From positions 434,001 to 498,000 of the forward strand of contig CAWDMA010000003.1 of assembly GCA_963803425.1 (NCBI GenBank): DNA of 64,000 nucleotides, read 5' to 3'. This document shows, in pieces, positions 6,638-15,175 of this stretch. This DNA comes from DASPWW01 sp963803425 (GTDB lineage Bacteria > Actinomycetota > Thermoleophilia > Solirubrobacterales > 70-9). A program made the translations under genes and the position numbers. The first letter of the stretch is position 1. The number at the start of each line of letters is the position of its first letter. Under the pieces are notes generated by a model. It had not been told where the DNA came from. It was given only the letters and a program-made list of their open reading frames with translations, and did no database searches.

Positions 6638-8584
6638 ATGGGCGAGCGCTCGCCGTTGAAACACGTCCTCGTCGCGGCAGTTGCGGTCGCCTACGTGGTC
6701 GTGTCCCTGGCGGATGGAGGGTACGCACCCGAGGCGATAGCCGCCGGGACGCTGTTGATCTGGTGGGCGGTGATAGTAGGGCTCGCCGTGGGAGCGTGGC
6801 CGAGGGCCGGGATCCCCCGCCCTGCGATCTCCGCCGGAGTGTGCATCGGCGGGCTCGCCGCCTTCACTGGGTTGTCGCTGGCGTGGGCGAGCGACGACGG
6901 CAAGACCTTCATCGAGCTGGTCAGGGTGGCGGGCTACGCGGGGCTGTTCACCCTCGTTGTGCTCGCTTCCGCGCGGGCGACCGCGCGGAGCTGGCTCACC
7001 GGGCTCGCGATCGGGCTGGTCGCGGTGGCGGTGCTGGCGCTCGGGAGCAGGTTCGAGCCATCGCTGCTGCCCGGTGACGACGATCAGATCGCTGCGGCGC
7101 TCGCCGGAGCCGAGGGGAGGCTGAGCTATCCGATCGGGTACTGGAACGGTCTCGCGGCGTGCATGGCGGTGGCGGCGGTGCTGCTCACGTGGCTCGGGGC
7201 GAGCGCGCAGACCCGAGGCGGCCGCGCGGCGGCGATCGCCGCCCTCCCCGCGGTTCTGCTGACCGTCTACCTGACGTCCTCGCGGGGCGGGGTCGGGGCC
7301 GGCGTCGGGGGCCTGCTCGTGCTGATCGCGCTCGGCCCGCGGCGCCCGCGCCTGATCGGCGGCCTGGCGCTGGCCGCGGCGGGGGGCGTGCTGCTGGTCG
7401 CGATCACCGGCCTGCGCTCGCCGTTCGTCGACGAGCCCGGGAGCGCGGTGGCGCGGTTCGCCGGCGACGAGCTGTTGCTCGCGACATTGATCACGTGCGC
7501 GGCGGCGGGTCTGATCCGGCATCTGCTCGACGAGTGGATGCAGCGGCTGAGCGTCTCGCGCACCGTGGCTCGCGCTGCGCTGATCGCCTCCGCTGTGATC
7601 GCGGTGGCCGCGATCATCACCGTCAACCCGCCGGAGCGCTTCGACCAGTTCAAGCAGGCCCCGGCCGAGTTCCAGCAGGGCGGCACCGAGCACCTCGCCA
7701 GCGCCAGCGGGAGCGGGCGCTACCAGTTCTGGTCGACCGCCGTGGACGCATTCACCTCGCACCCGGTCGGCGGGATCGGGGCCGGCGGCTACGGCACCTA
7801 CTGGAACCAGCATGGGACGCTGGTGCGGGTGGTGCGCGACGCCCATTCGCTGCTGTTCGAGATGGCGGCCGAGCTTGGGATCGTGGGGCTGGGACTGCTG
7901 GTCGCGTTCCTCGCGATCGCGACGGTGCAGGGGTTGCGCCGGCGTGTCAGCGGCGCCCCCGGCGGGGTGGTCGAGACCGCCGTCGCCGTGCTCGCGGTGG
8001 GCGTGTTGTCGGCCGCGATCGACTGGACCTGGGAGCTGGCGGCGGCGTTCGGGCCCGTCGTGCTCGCGGCCGGGCTGCTGGTCGGCCCCGCCACTCTGCG
8101 GGCGGCGGGAAGCGGGAACGGCGGCGGCCAGGAGGGGAGGCGCCCGTTCGGATGGGGCGTTGCGACGCTGCTCGCCGGCTGGGTCGCGGTGTGGGCCGCC
8201 GGGATCATGCTGCTCACCGAGGTGAAGCTCGACGACAGCCGCGCCGCCGAGGATCGCGGCGAGCTGTCCGCCGCCGCCCAGGACGCCGACGACGCGATCA
8301 CGCTGCAGCCATGGGCGGCGGAGCCGAGGCTGCAGATGGCGCTGGTCCAGGAGCGCGCGGGGAATCTGCGGGCGGCTCGCCGGGAGATTGCCGAGGCGAT
8401 CGACCGGGCTCCCGACGATTGGTCCCTTTGGTTCGTGGCGAGCCGAGTCGAGGGCAGCATCGGCGACCGGGGGGCGTCGCTGGAGGCACTGCAGCGGGCG
8501 AGGGAGCTGAACCCGCTCTCACCGCTGTTCAACCGGAACGGATCGCCGCCGCAGTCCCCCGGGGAGCGGGCGCCCACGCGATGA
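6638..8584 (+). CDS. O-antigen ligase / Wzy-like polytopic membrane protein with TPR-like tail
   Basis: 648 residues. About eleven hydrophobic segments cover residues 10-530. A large extracytoplasmic loop contains GRYQFWSTAVDAF and the hallmark DAHSLLFEMAAELGIVGL near residues 400-420, typical of the O-antigen ligase/polymerase superfamily. The last 110 residues form helix-turn-helix repeats resembling tetratricopeptides (ITLQPWAAEPRLQMALVQ and NLRAARREIAEAI). Members join lipid-linked oligosaccharides into polymer or transfer them to an acceptor; polymerase and ligase cannot be told apart by sequence alone. The ATG at 6638 starts just before the first membrane segment. It opens a plus-strand block that continues with the initiating sugar transferase. 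Confidence 0.82.
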   Translation: MGERSPLKHVLVAAVAVAYVVVSLADGGYAPEAIAAGTLLIWWAVIVGLAVGAWPRAGIPRPAISAGVCIGGLAAFTGLSLAWASDDGKTFIELVRVAGYAGLFTLVVLASARATARSWLTGLAIGLVAVAVLALGSRFEPSLLPGDDDQIAAALAGAEGRLSYPIGYWNGLAACMAVAAVLLTWLGASAQTRGGRAAAIAALPAVLLTVYLTSSRGGVGAGVGGLLVLIALGPRRPRLIGGLALAAAGGVLLVAITGLRSPFVDEPGSAVARFAGDELLLATLITCAAAGLIRHLLDEWMQRLSVSRTVARAALIASAVIAVAAIITVNPPERFDQFKQAPAEFQQGGTEHLASASGSGRYQFWSTAVDAFTSHPVGGIGAGGYGTYWNQHGTLVRVVRDAHSLLFEMAAELGIVGLGLLVAFLAIATVQGLRRRVSGAPGGVVETAVAVLAVGVLSAAIDWTWELAAAFGPVVLAAGLLVGPATLRAAGSGNGGGQEGRRPFGWGVATLLAGWVAVWAAGIMLLTEVKLDDSRAAEDRGELSAAAQDADDAITLQPWAAEPRLQMALVQERAGNLRAARREIAEAIDRAPDDWSLWFVASRVEGSIGDRGASLEALQRARELNPLSPLFNRNGSPPQSPGERAPTR

Positions 8585-8656
8585 CGGCTCCGATCGCAAA
8601 CCGCTCCATCTTGCATATCCTCGGGTTGCAGGGGAAGACCCGACACGGGTGAGTTG

Positions 8657-10120
8657 ATGGAATCTTCGGACGCGCTCAGGAAGCACCGAGACTCGCCTGG
8701 TGACGAGGGGACCGGGCAGGCGGGCCGGATCGAGCCGCCCGTGCCGAGCCGAGCCGCGGGCCGGCATCCGAGCGAGGCCCATCACCTGCGGTGGTGGCGG
8801 GACGCGCTTCGCCGCCGCATGCTCGCGGTCGCCGACACGGTCGCCGCAGCGATCGCGGGCGCGGGCGCGGGGCTGTCGGTGGCAGAGGCGCCGTACGCGT
8901 TCGTGCTGCTGCCCGTGTGGCTGCTGCTCGCGAAGCTGCTCGGCATGTACGACCGCGACCACAGGGCGATCCGACACCTCACCGTCGACGAGGTTCCCGG
9001 GATCGTCGCGTGGGCGGCGGGCGGCACCGCGATCATCGCGATAGTGCTGCCGCTGACGCCGGCCGAGTCGCTGACCAGCGCGGGAGCCGCCCGGATGTTC
9101 CTGCTCGCGGCGATCTCAGCGTTCGTGCTGCGCGGGACCGCGCGGTGGCTGTGGCGGCGGATGACGCCCGCGGAGCGGACCGCCGTGGTCGGCGACGGCG
9201 AGCCCGCCGAGGCGATCGCCCGGAAGGCGGAGCTGTTCCGCGACATGCACCTCCAGGTCACCGCCGGCCCCCGCCGGGCGCCCGAATCCGACGCGCCCCC
9301 GGAGGCGTTCGACAACCTCACCGCCGGGGTGGATCGGATCGTGGTCGCCTCGGAGGGCGTCGACCCGGACCTGATCGGCCGGCTCGTCGTGCTATGCCGG
9401 GCCCGCCAGATCAAGCTCAGCGTGGTCTCGCCGCTGCGGGGCCGGGCGCTGCCCGTGCTGCGGATCTCGCAGGTCGCCGACCTGCCGCTGTTCGACTACG
9501 AGACCTGGGACGTGTCCCGCTCCACCCAGATGCTGAAGCGGATCTTCGACGTGGTCGTTTCGGGCGCGATGCTGGTCGTGCTCGCGCCGCTGCTGCCGCT
9601 GGTCGCGGTGGCGATCAAGCTGGACAGCCGCGGTCCGGTGTTCTTCTCCCAGCTTCGCGCCGGCGTCGGGGGCCGCCCGTTTCGGATGTACAAGCTCCGC
9701 ACGATGCGCGAGGACGCCGAGGACTCGCTCTCGGAGATCGTCCGCCTGGAGGAGCTCCGCGAGCCGATGTTCAAGCTTCGCAACGACCCCCGGGTGACGC
9801 GGATGGGAAGGCTGCTGCGCCGTTTCAGCCTCGACGAGCTCCCCCAGCTTTTGAACGTGCTGCGCGCCGAGATGAGCATCGTCGGCCCGCGGCCGGAGCA
9901 GGTAGACCTGGTGGACCGCTACGAGCCCGAGCATCGCTTCCGGCTGGAGGTGCGGCCGGGGATGACCGGTCCGATGCAGGTGTTCGGCCGCGGCGAGCTC
10001 ACCTTCGGTGAGCGGCTCGCCGTCGAGCTCGACTACGTCGAGAACCTGTCGCTGGGTCGCGACCTGCGGATCCTGTTCCAGACAGTGCCGACGATCGTCC
10101 GCGGCACCGGCGCCTTCTGA
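8657..10120 (+). CDS. Polyprenyl glycosylphosphotransferase (initiating sugar transferase)
   Basis: 487 residues. Four hydrophobic N-terminal segments (about 50-165) are followed by a Rossmann-like CoA-binding-type domain and, from about residue 293, a complete bacterial sugar transferase domain: KRIFDVVVSGAML, the membrane re-entrant helix, FRMYKLRTM, SLDELPQLLNVL and SIVGPRPEQ. This family transfers a sugar-1-phosphate from a UDP-sugar to undecaprenyl phosphate on the inner face of the membrane, the first step of glycan assembly. Its presence indicates lipid-linked assembly. ATG at 8657 is chosen; a TTG directly before it (8654) is an alternative. Which sugar is used cannot be read from the sequence. 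The downstream gene overlaps its stop codon. Confidence 0.92.
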   Translation: MESSDALRKHRDSPGDEGTGQAGRIEPPVPSRAAGRHPSEAHHLRWWRDALRRRMLAVADTVAAAIAGAGAGLSVAEAPYAFVLLPVWLLLAKLLGMYDRDHRAIRHLTVDEVPGIVAWAAGGTAIIAIVLPLTPAESLTSAGAARMFLLAAISAFVLRGTARWLWRRMTPAERTAVVGDGEPAEAIARKAELFRDMHLQVTAGPRRAPESDAPPEAFDNLTAGVDRIVVASEGVDPDLIGRLVVLCRARQIKLSVVSPLRGRALPVLRISQVADLPLFDYETWDVSRSTQMLKRIFDVVVSGAMLVVLAPLLPLVAVAIKLDSRGPVFFSQLRAGVGGRPFRMYKLRTMREDAEDSLSEIVRLEELREPMFKLRNDPRVTRMGRLLRRFSLDELPQLLNVLRAEMSIVGPRPEQVDLVDRYEPEHRFRLEVRPGMTGPMQVFGRGELTFGERLAVELDYVENLSLGRDLRILFQTVPTIVRGTGAF

Positions 10121-10941
10121 CCCGGCCCTCCACACGATCCCCGCGGAGCGCGGAGGACGGCGAGTTCGCCCGCCGCGACATCGAGTACCACGCCGCCACC
10201 GCAGCCGAGTACGACCACGCGGTCACCCGCGAGCACCGGATCTACCACGAGCTGCTGCTGGCGCCGTTCATGGACCGGGCGGCCGCCGCGACCGGCGGCG
10301 GGCTCGCGGTCGACCTCGGGTGCGGCACGGGTGTGGCGACGGTCGAGCTGGCGCGACGCGGGTTTCGGGTGATCGGGGTGGACCACTCCCCGGAGATGCT
10401 GGGGCTTGCGCGGGCGAAGCTGGCCGCGGAGGGGCTGGAGGATCGGGTCGAGCTGCGCCGGCAGGACCTCGCCGATGGGGGGCTGCCGGAGGCTGAGGCC
10501 GACGTCGTCACCTGCCAGGGAGTGCTTCACCATCTCCCCGAGATCCAGCCATGCGTCGATCTGATCGCGCGCACCCTGCGCCCGGGGGGGACCTTCTACA
10601 TCTCGGAGCCGTGCGCGGATGCGACGCCGCTGGGGAGGCTGCTGCAGGCGTTCGTGGCGGGGCTGATCGCGCTCCGGAGACGCCTGCGCAGACGGCCCGC
10701 GGACCGGCACCCCGAGTCTGTCGAGGCGCCGATCCGCTCCGCGGAGCTGACCGAGGCGCTGCGGCGTGCCGGGCTCGAGTTCGAGACCGAGTACCTCACC
10801 CACGTCCCGCTGGTCGACCGGTTTCTGCCGGACCGGGCCCGGCGGACGGTCGGGACGGCGATCTCGCGCCCGTGGCGGCGCACACGCGGGGACATCGTGT
10901 TCGTCATGGGGACCAGGGCGCGCCCGGAGCCGGGCTCGTAG
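10117..10941 (+). CDS. Class I SAM-dependent methyltransferase with apparent CTG start
   Basis: 274 residues if translation starts at the CTG that overlaps the previous stop codon (CTGA, 10117-10120). Motif I is VDLGCGTG at 65-72, followed by VIGVDHSPEM and VVTCQGVLHHL. The segment EYHAATAAEYDHAVTREH before motif I looks like a genuine N-terminal helix of this family. No ATG, GTG or TTG occurs in frame between the upstream stop at 10009 and Met at 10270, and starting at 10270 would cut away much of the fold. The C-terminus has a basic region followed by a hydrophobic stretch. The target is unknown. It is coupled to the sugar transferase, which suggests action in the same pathway. Confidence 0.75.
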   Translation: MTRPSTRSPRSAEDGEFARRDIEYHAATAAEYDHAVTREHRIYHELLLAPFMDRAAAATGGGLAVDLGCGTGVATVELARRGFRVIGVDHSPEMLGLARAKLAAEGLEDRVELRRQDLADGGLPEAEADVVTCQGVLHHLPEIQPCVDLIARTLRPGGTFYISEPCADATPLGRLLQAFVAGLIALRRRLRRRPADRHPESVEAPIRSAELTEALRRAGLEFETEYLTHVPLVDRFLPDRARRTVGTAISRPWRRTRGDIVFVMGTRARPEPGS

Positions 10942-10952
10942 GGACACCGGCG

Positions 10953-11918
10953 GTGAGCTCGGTCTCGGTCGTCGTCCCCTCGCTGCGGGGCGGGGCGCGG
11001 CTTCGCGACGTACTCGACTCGCTCGCCGGCCAGACCGCCGAGCACGAGACGATCGTGGTCGACAACGGCTCCGGGGGCGCGGTGGCGGACGCGGTCGCGG
11101 GACGGAGCGGCGTCGAGATCCTGGCGCTGAACCGGAACGCCGGGTTCTCGCGAGCGGTGAACCTGGGGGCGCGGCACGCGGGCGGCGACGCGCTCGTGCT
11201 CGTCAACGACGACTGCGTGTGCGATCCCGGGTTCGTCGCGACGCTCACCGGGGCGCTCGCCCCGAGCCGCGGCGTGACGATGGCGGCGGGCGTGCTGCGG
11301 GACGAGCGCGACCCGTCCCTGATCGAGACCGCGGGGGTGGAGCTCGATCGGACGCTGCTCGCGTTCGACTACCTGAACGGCGAGCCGGTCGGGATGCTCG
11401 AGGGGGGCGTCGGCGACCCGGTCGGACCGAGCGGAGGCGCCGCGGCGTACGACCGATCCGCGTTCCTCGAGATCGGCGGGTTCGACGAGCGGCTGTTCGC
11501 GTACCTGGAGGACGTCGACCTGGCGCTGCGGATGCGGGAGCGGGGATGGCGGTGCGTGCTCGCGGCCGGCGCGCGCGGCACCCATGCCCACTCGGCGACG
11601 CTGGGGGCCGGGTCGGCGCGCAAGAACTACCTGATGGGCTTCGGGCGCGGGTACCTGCTGCGGAAGTGGGGGGTGCTGCGCAGCCCCGGCCGGGCGGCGG
11701 CGGCGCTCGCCCGAGACGCCGTGATCTGCGCCGGACAAATCGCCTTCGATCGGAACGCGGCGGGGCTGCGCGGCCGGGCGCGGGGGTTCCGGGCCGCGGC
11801 CCCGGGCCACTATCCGGAAGGGATCGAGCTCGGCGCGGCCCGGGGGGTGGCGGCCGACCTCCGGCGCAGGGCGGCGCGCCGCCGCCGGATCCGGCGCGGG
11901 GCCGCGCCCTCGCAGTGA
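10953..11918 (+). CDS. Glycosyltransferase family 2 (rhamnosyltransferase-like)
   Basis: 321 residues with a single GT-A domain. SVSVVVPSLRGG opens the fold, IVVDNGSGG binds nucleotide, LNRNAGFSRAVNLG is the usual N-x-G-F motif, VLVNDDC carries the DxD-type metal site, and FDERLFAYLEDVDLALRM is the ED acceptor-site motif. The arrangement matches WbbL-like transferases that extend lipid-linked glycans on the cytoplasmic side. The GTG at 10953, 11 bases after the methyltransferase stop, gives the expected N-terminus. Donor and acceptor sugars cannot be inferred. Its stop overlaps the start of the following GT4 gene. Confidence 0.88.
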   Translation: MSSVSVVVPSLRGGARLRDVLDSLAGQTAEHETIVVDNGSGGAVADAVAGRSGVEILALNRNAGFSRAVNLGARHAGGDALVLVNDDCVCDPGFVATLTGALAPSRGVTMAAGVLRDERDPSLIETAGVELDRTLLAFDYLNGEPVGMLEGGVGDPVGPSGGAAAYDRSAFLEIGGFDERLFAYLEDVDLALRMRERGWRCVLAAGARGTHAHSATLGAGSARKNYLMGFGRGYLLRKWGVLRSPGRAAAALARDAVICAGQIAFDRNAAGLRGRARGFRAAAPGHYPEGIELGAARGVAADLRRRAARRRRIRRGAAPSQ

Positions 11919-13084
11919 GCGGCGCGCCGCGGACAGTGTGCGTGCTGCATGCCGCCGATCCCGGCGGGCCCGCGACGGACCTCGGAGCGCACCTCGGATG
12001 GATCGCCGAGCAGGGGCGGCTGGACGTGCTCGTCCCCGGGCCGGGCCGGGCGGCGGCGGCGGCGTTCGGGGGGATGGCGCGGGTGGGCGAGGCCCCGTAT
12101 GAGGCGCTCGTCACCCCGCGGGCGCCGGCCGCGCTCGCCCGGTTGGGGCCGCGGCTGCGCCGCGAGACGAGGATGTTCCGTGCCCGGATCCGGGCGGTCG
12201 CGCCGGACCTCGTCGTGGTTGCGACGACGACGCTGCCGCCGGCGCTGCTCGCGGCGCGGCTCGAGGGGGTGCCGGCGCTGGTGTACGCGGCGGAGCTGCT
12301 CGCCGGCGAGGCGTCCGGGCGCTCGGGCGCGGGGGCGGCGGTCGGGCGGGGGCTGCTGTCGGCCAATCACCGGCTCGCCGCCGGGACCGTCGCCTGCTCG
12401 GAGGCGGTCGCGGCCCAATTCGCCGCCAGGCCGGACGTGACCACGGTCCACCCCCCGATCGCCGATTCCTACGGGGACGGCGACCGGGAGCGATTCAGGG
12501 CCGCGCACGGGATCGGCTCCGACGAGCCGTGCGTGCTGACGGTGGGGAGCATCAGCCGGGGGAGGGGCCAGGACGTGATGATCCGGGCCCTGGCGAGCGT
12601 GCGACGCTCGGTCCCGGGCGCGCGGCTGGTGATCGTCGGCGCGCCGTTCCCGCGCACCCCGGACCTCGAGTTCCGCGCGGAGCTGACGCGCGTGGGGCGC
12701 GACGCGGGCGTCGCCGATGCGGTCGGCTTCGTTCCCGACGTGGAGCGGATCGCGGACGCGTACGCGGCCGCCGACGTGTTCGTGAACCCGACCCGCTACC
12801 CGGAGGCGTTCGGCCGGGCGGCTTGCGAGGCCCTGGTCGCGGGCAGGCCGGTGGTCTCGTCGGCGATCGGCGCGACCCGCGAGGTGCTCCGCGACGGGGA
12901 GACGTCGGTGCTCGTCGCTCCCGATGACGCCGCGGCGCTCGCCGCCGCCGTCGCCGGCCTGCTCGGCGACCCCGATCGGGCGCGGTCGCTCGCGGACGCC
13001 GGTCGCCGCGACGTGCTGGAGCGGTTCGATCCCGGCCGGGCGCGGGTACGGTTCGCGGCCGCGATCGAGCGGCTCACCGGCTAG
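11915..13084 (+). CDS. Glycosyltransferase group 1 (GT4-like, GT-B fold)
   Basis: 389 residues. The N-terminal half is a variable acceptor domain. The C-terminal half shows LTVGSISRGRGQDVMIRAL, VGFVPDVERIADAYAAADVF and the GT4 catalytic/donor motif PEAFGRAACEALVAGRPVV, where E-x7-E contacts the nucleotide sugar. The start is a GTG that overlaps the previous stop codon (GTGA). It ends at 13084, sharing the palindrome CTAG with the stop of the convergent sulfotransferase gene. It probably adds one sugar of the repeat unit at the cytoplasmic face. Confidence 0.87.
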   Translation: MSGAPRTVCVLHAADPGGPATDLGAHLGWIAEQGRLDVLVPGPGRAAAAAFGGMARVGEAPYEALVTPRAPAALARLGPRLRRETRMFRARIRAVAPDLVVVATTTLPPALLAARLEGVPALVYAAELLAGEASGRSGAGAAVGRGLLSANHRLAAGTVACSEAVAAQFAARPDVTTVHPPIADSYGDGDRERFRAAHGIGSDEPCVLTVGSISRGRGQDVMIRALASVRRSVPGARLVIVGAPFPRTPDLEFRAELTRVGRDAGVADAVGFVPDVERIADAYAAADVFVNPTRYPEAFGRAACEALVAGRPVVSSAIGATREVLRDGETSVLVAPDDAAALAAAVAGLLGDPDRARSLADAGRRDVLERFDPGRARVRFAAAIERLTG

Positions 13085-14253
13085 GCCTCGAACCCGAGCG
13101 CTCGCAGCTCGGGGCGGAGCTCGTCCGTGAGTCGCTCCGCGATCGCGGGGTCGAGATCGGTTCGCCACCGCGCCTCGGAGCGCAGCTCGGTGGACGAGCC
13201 GTGGCGCTCGGCGAGCGCGTCGAGCCGGGGCGAGGATGGGTCGATCTCGACCTCCAGCACGGCGGCGAGCCGGGCGGCGACGGCCGCGGGGTCGCGGGCG
13301 AGCTCGGCGGAGCGGACGACCGGCGCCGCGCCGGTCTCGATCAGCTCGGCGATCCATCGCATCCGGGTGCGGTGGCGGTCGATGATCCCCGCGAGCCGGT
13401 CGCCGCCGGCGCGCGCCTCGGCGATCGAGAAGCTGGTGATCGGCTCCTTTGCCTCGAACGCGAGGATCGACGCGTGCACGTCGCGAGGGTCGCGGAGCAG
13501 CGCGATCACCCGCACCGGCGGCAGCTCGGAGAGCTCGACCGCCCAGGTGTTCGAGTGCTTCTCGGCGTAGAAGCGCGGGGGCTGGGAGCCGCCGAGCCGG
13601 GCTCGCTCGATCGCCTCCGCCGAGAGAGTCGCCCACGCGTGCTCGAAGCAGCGGCGCGCGAACCCGGCGCCGTCCCCGTCCGCACCGAGCAGCTCCCGCG
13701 GCAGCCACGGGATCGGGCCGAGCAGCGCCCACTCGCGCTCCTGGGAGATCGAGACCGCGTCGTCGTTCGACCACAGCGCCCCCGGCCAGTCGGTGCGGGC
13801 GGGCAGTCGCGACCACCGCCACAGGTACGTGAAGTAGCGGCGCTCGAACGGGTAGCGCTCGTCCACCGCGATCGACGGCGAGGCGGCGAGCATCGTCATC
13901 AGCGCGGTGCTCCCGTCCCGCCCGAAGCCGTCGACGAGGATCGGGGTGAGCCACCCGTCGGCCGCCGCCGCTGGGGCCGCGGGCGCGACCCCGCGGCGGC
14001 GCCCCGGCCGCAGCCGGCGGCGGGCGAGCCAGGCGAGCTCGCTGCCGGACAGCCGCGGCGGCAGCCGCCGCCGTCCGCCGCGCAGGCGCCGCAGACGCCG
14101 CTCCGCGATCGCGCGCAGCGTGCGGCCGGGCCCGATCAGCGGGCCGAGCGGGGAGCGCTCGATCTGCTCGAGCTCGGAGCGCAGCCGCACCCGCTCGCGC
14201 TCGGACGCCTCGAGCTCGCCGCGGAGGCGGTCGATCTCGCCGTTCCCGGCCAC
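13081..14253 (-). CDS. Sulfotransferase family protein with N-terminal coiled coil
   Basis: 390 residues. The N-terminus (about 5-40) is a charged heptad-like helix (EIDRLRGELEASERERVRL), then a basic linker. The sulfotransferase fold begins near residue 100 with a 5'-phosphosulfate-binding loop (DGFGRDGST) and has the 3'-phosphate motif LLRDPRDVHAS near 250. Enzymes of this type transfer sulfate from PAPS to hydroxyl groups of glycans or lipids. The GTG at 14253, ten bases after the upstream GT2 stop, is taken as start; longer frames are proline-rich and overlap that gene. A sulfated surface polysaccharide is a reasonable inference. The coiled coil may give dimerisation or membrane-complex association. 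Confidence 0.8.
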   Translation of the reverse strand: MAGNGEIDRLRGELEASERERVRLRSELEQIERSPLGPLIGPGRTLRAIAERRLRRLRGGRRRLPPRLSGSELAWLARRRLRPGRRRGVAPAAPAAAADGWLTPILVDGFGRDGSTALMTMLAASPSIAVDERYPFERRYFTYLWRWSRLPARTDWPGALWSNDDAVSISQEREWALLGPIPWLPRELLGADGDGAGFARRCFEHAWATLSAEAIERARLGGSQPPRFYAEKHSNTWAVELSELPPVRVIALLRDPRDVHASILAFEAKEPITSFSIAEARAGGDRLAGIIDRHRTRMRWIAELIETGAAPVVRSAELARDPAAVAARLAAVLEVEIDPSSPRLDALAERHGSSTELRSEARWRTDLDPAIAERLTDELRPELRALGFEA

Positions 14254-14263
14254 CCGGGGGAGG

Positions 14264-15175
14264 CTACCCGCGGGCGGCGGGCTCGGCCGCGGGGGTGGCG
14301 GAGCGAGTCGCGGCGAGCTCGGCACGCTCGCGGGCGGCGTCGCGGCGGAGCGCGCCCTTCGCGATCACCCGCAGTCGCAGGTTGAGGCGGAGCGCCCGCC
14401 ATGCGGCCCGCTCCCGTGGGGCGCCGTACGCGCGGCACAGCACCGCGCGGCGGTTCGCCGCCACCACCTCCTGCACCCCGGTGGGGTACCCGACCGCGGC
14501 CGAGGAGCCGCCGAGGTGGACGACGCTGCACAGGTCGGGGCGGAACCATGACTCGACCCCGGTGCGCGCCGCCCTCAGCCCCAGGTCCATGTCCTCGGCG
14601 AACAGGTGGATCCGCGGGTCGAACGGGCCCAGCGTCCGGAGCACGTCGCGCGGCCCGGCCACGCACGCTCCGGTCAGCCACGCGACGCGGGCCGGGCCGT
14701 GCAGCCGCCACGGCTCGGTGCGGCGGCGCACTGGCGCGGGGGCGAGCGCGCCGGGGACGACCGCTCCCACCCACGGCCACGGCCCGACGGGCGGCCCGCT
14801 CGCCGAGGGCTGGGGCGAGCCGTCCTCGTTCAGGAGCCGGGGGCCGACCAGGGCCCCGCGGCGGACGGCCTCCCGGGCGAGCTCGAGCAGCCCCGCGTCG
14901 ACGAGCACCGTGTCGGGGTTGAGCATGACGACGCCGGCGCCGCCCGCGGCCTCGACGCCGGCGTTGGTGGCGGCCCCGAACCCGGCGTTCGTGCCCATCT
15001 GGATGAACCGGGTCTCGCCCCGCCGCCCGCGCGCCGCTGCCTCGGGGTCGTCCGAGGACGCGTTGTCGACCACGATCAGCTCGGGTCCGTCCCCGAGCCT
15101 CGAGTCCATCGACTCGACGAGCGCGCGGAGCCGGTCCGCGCACTCCCACGTGACGACGACGATCGAGCAGCTCAA
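14264..15175 (-). CDS. Glycosyltransferase family 2
   Basis: 303 residues, single GT-A domain: SCSIVVVTWECADRL, LIVVDNASSDDP, IQMGTNAGFGAATNAG, VVMLNPDTVLVDAG for the DxD region, and FDPRIHLFAEDMDLGLRA for the acceptor/catalytic ED motif. It belongs to the rhamnosyltransferase-like GT2 group. The start is most likely the TTG that overlaps the stop of the upstream GT2 (TTGA, 15172-15175), in keeping with many other coupled starts here. The C-terminal 60 residues are basic, as in membrane-associated transferases. The sugar is unknown. Confidence 0.86.
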   Translation of the reverse strand: MSCSIVVVTWECADRLRALVESMDSRLGDGPELIVVDNASSDDPEAAARGRRGETRFIQMGTNAGFGAATNAGVEAAGGAGVVMLNPDTVLVDAGLLELAREAVRRGALVGPRLLNEDGSPQPSASGPPVGPWPWVGAVVPGALAPAPVRRRTEPWRLHGPARVAWLTGACVAGPRDVLRTLGPFDPRIHLFAEDMDLGLRAARTGVESWFRPDLCSVVHLGGSSAAVGYPTGVQEVVAANRRAVLCRAYGAPRERAAWRALRLNLRLRVIAKGALRRDAARERAELAATRSATPAAEPAARG

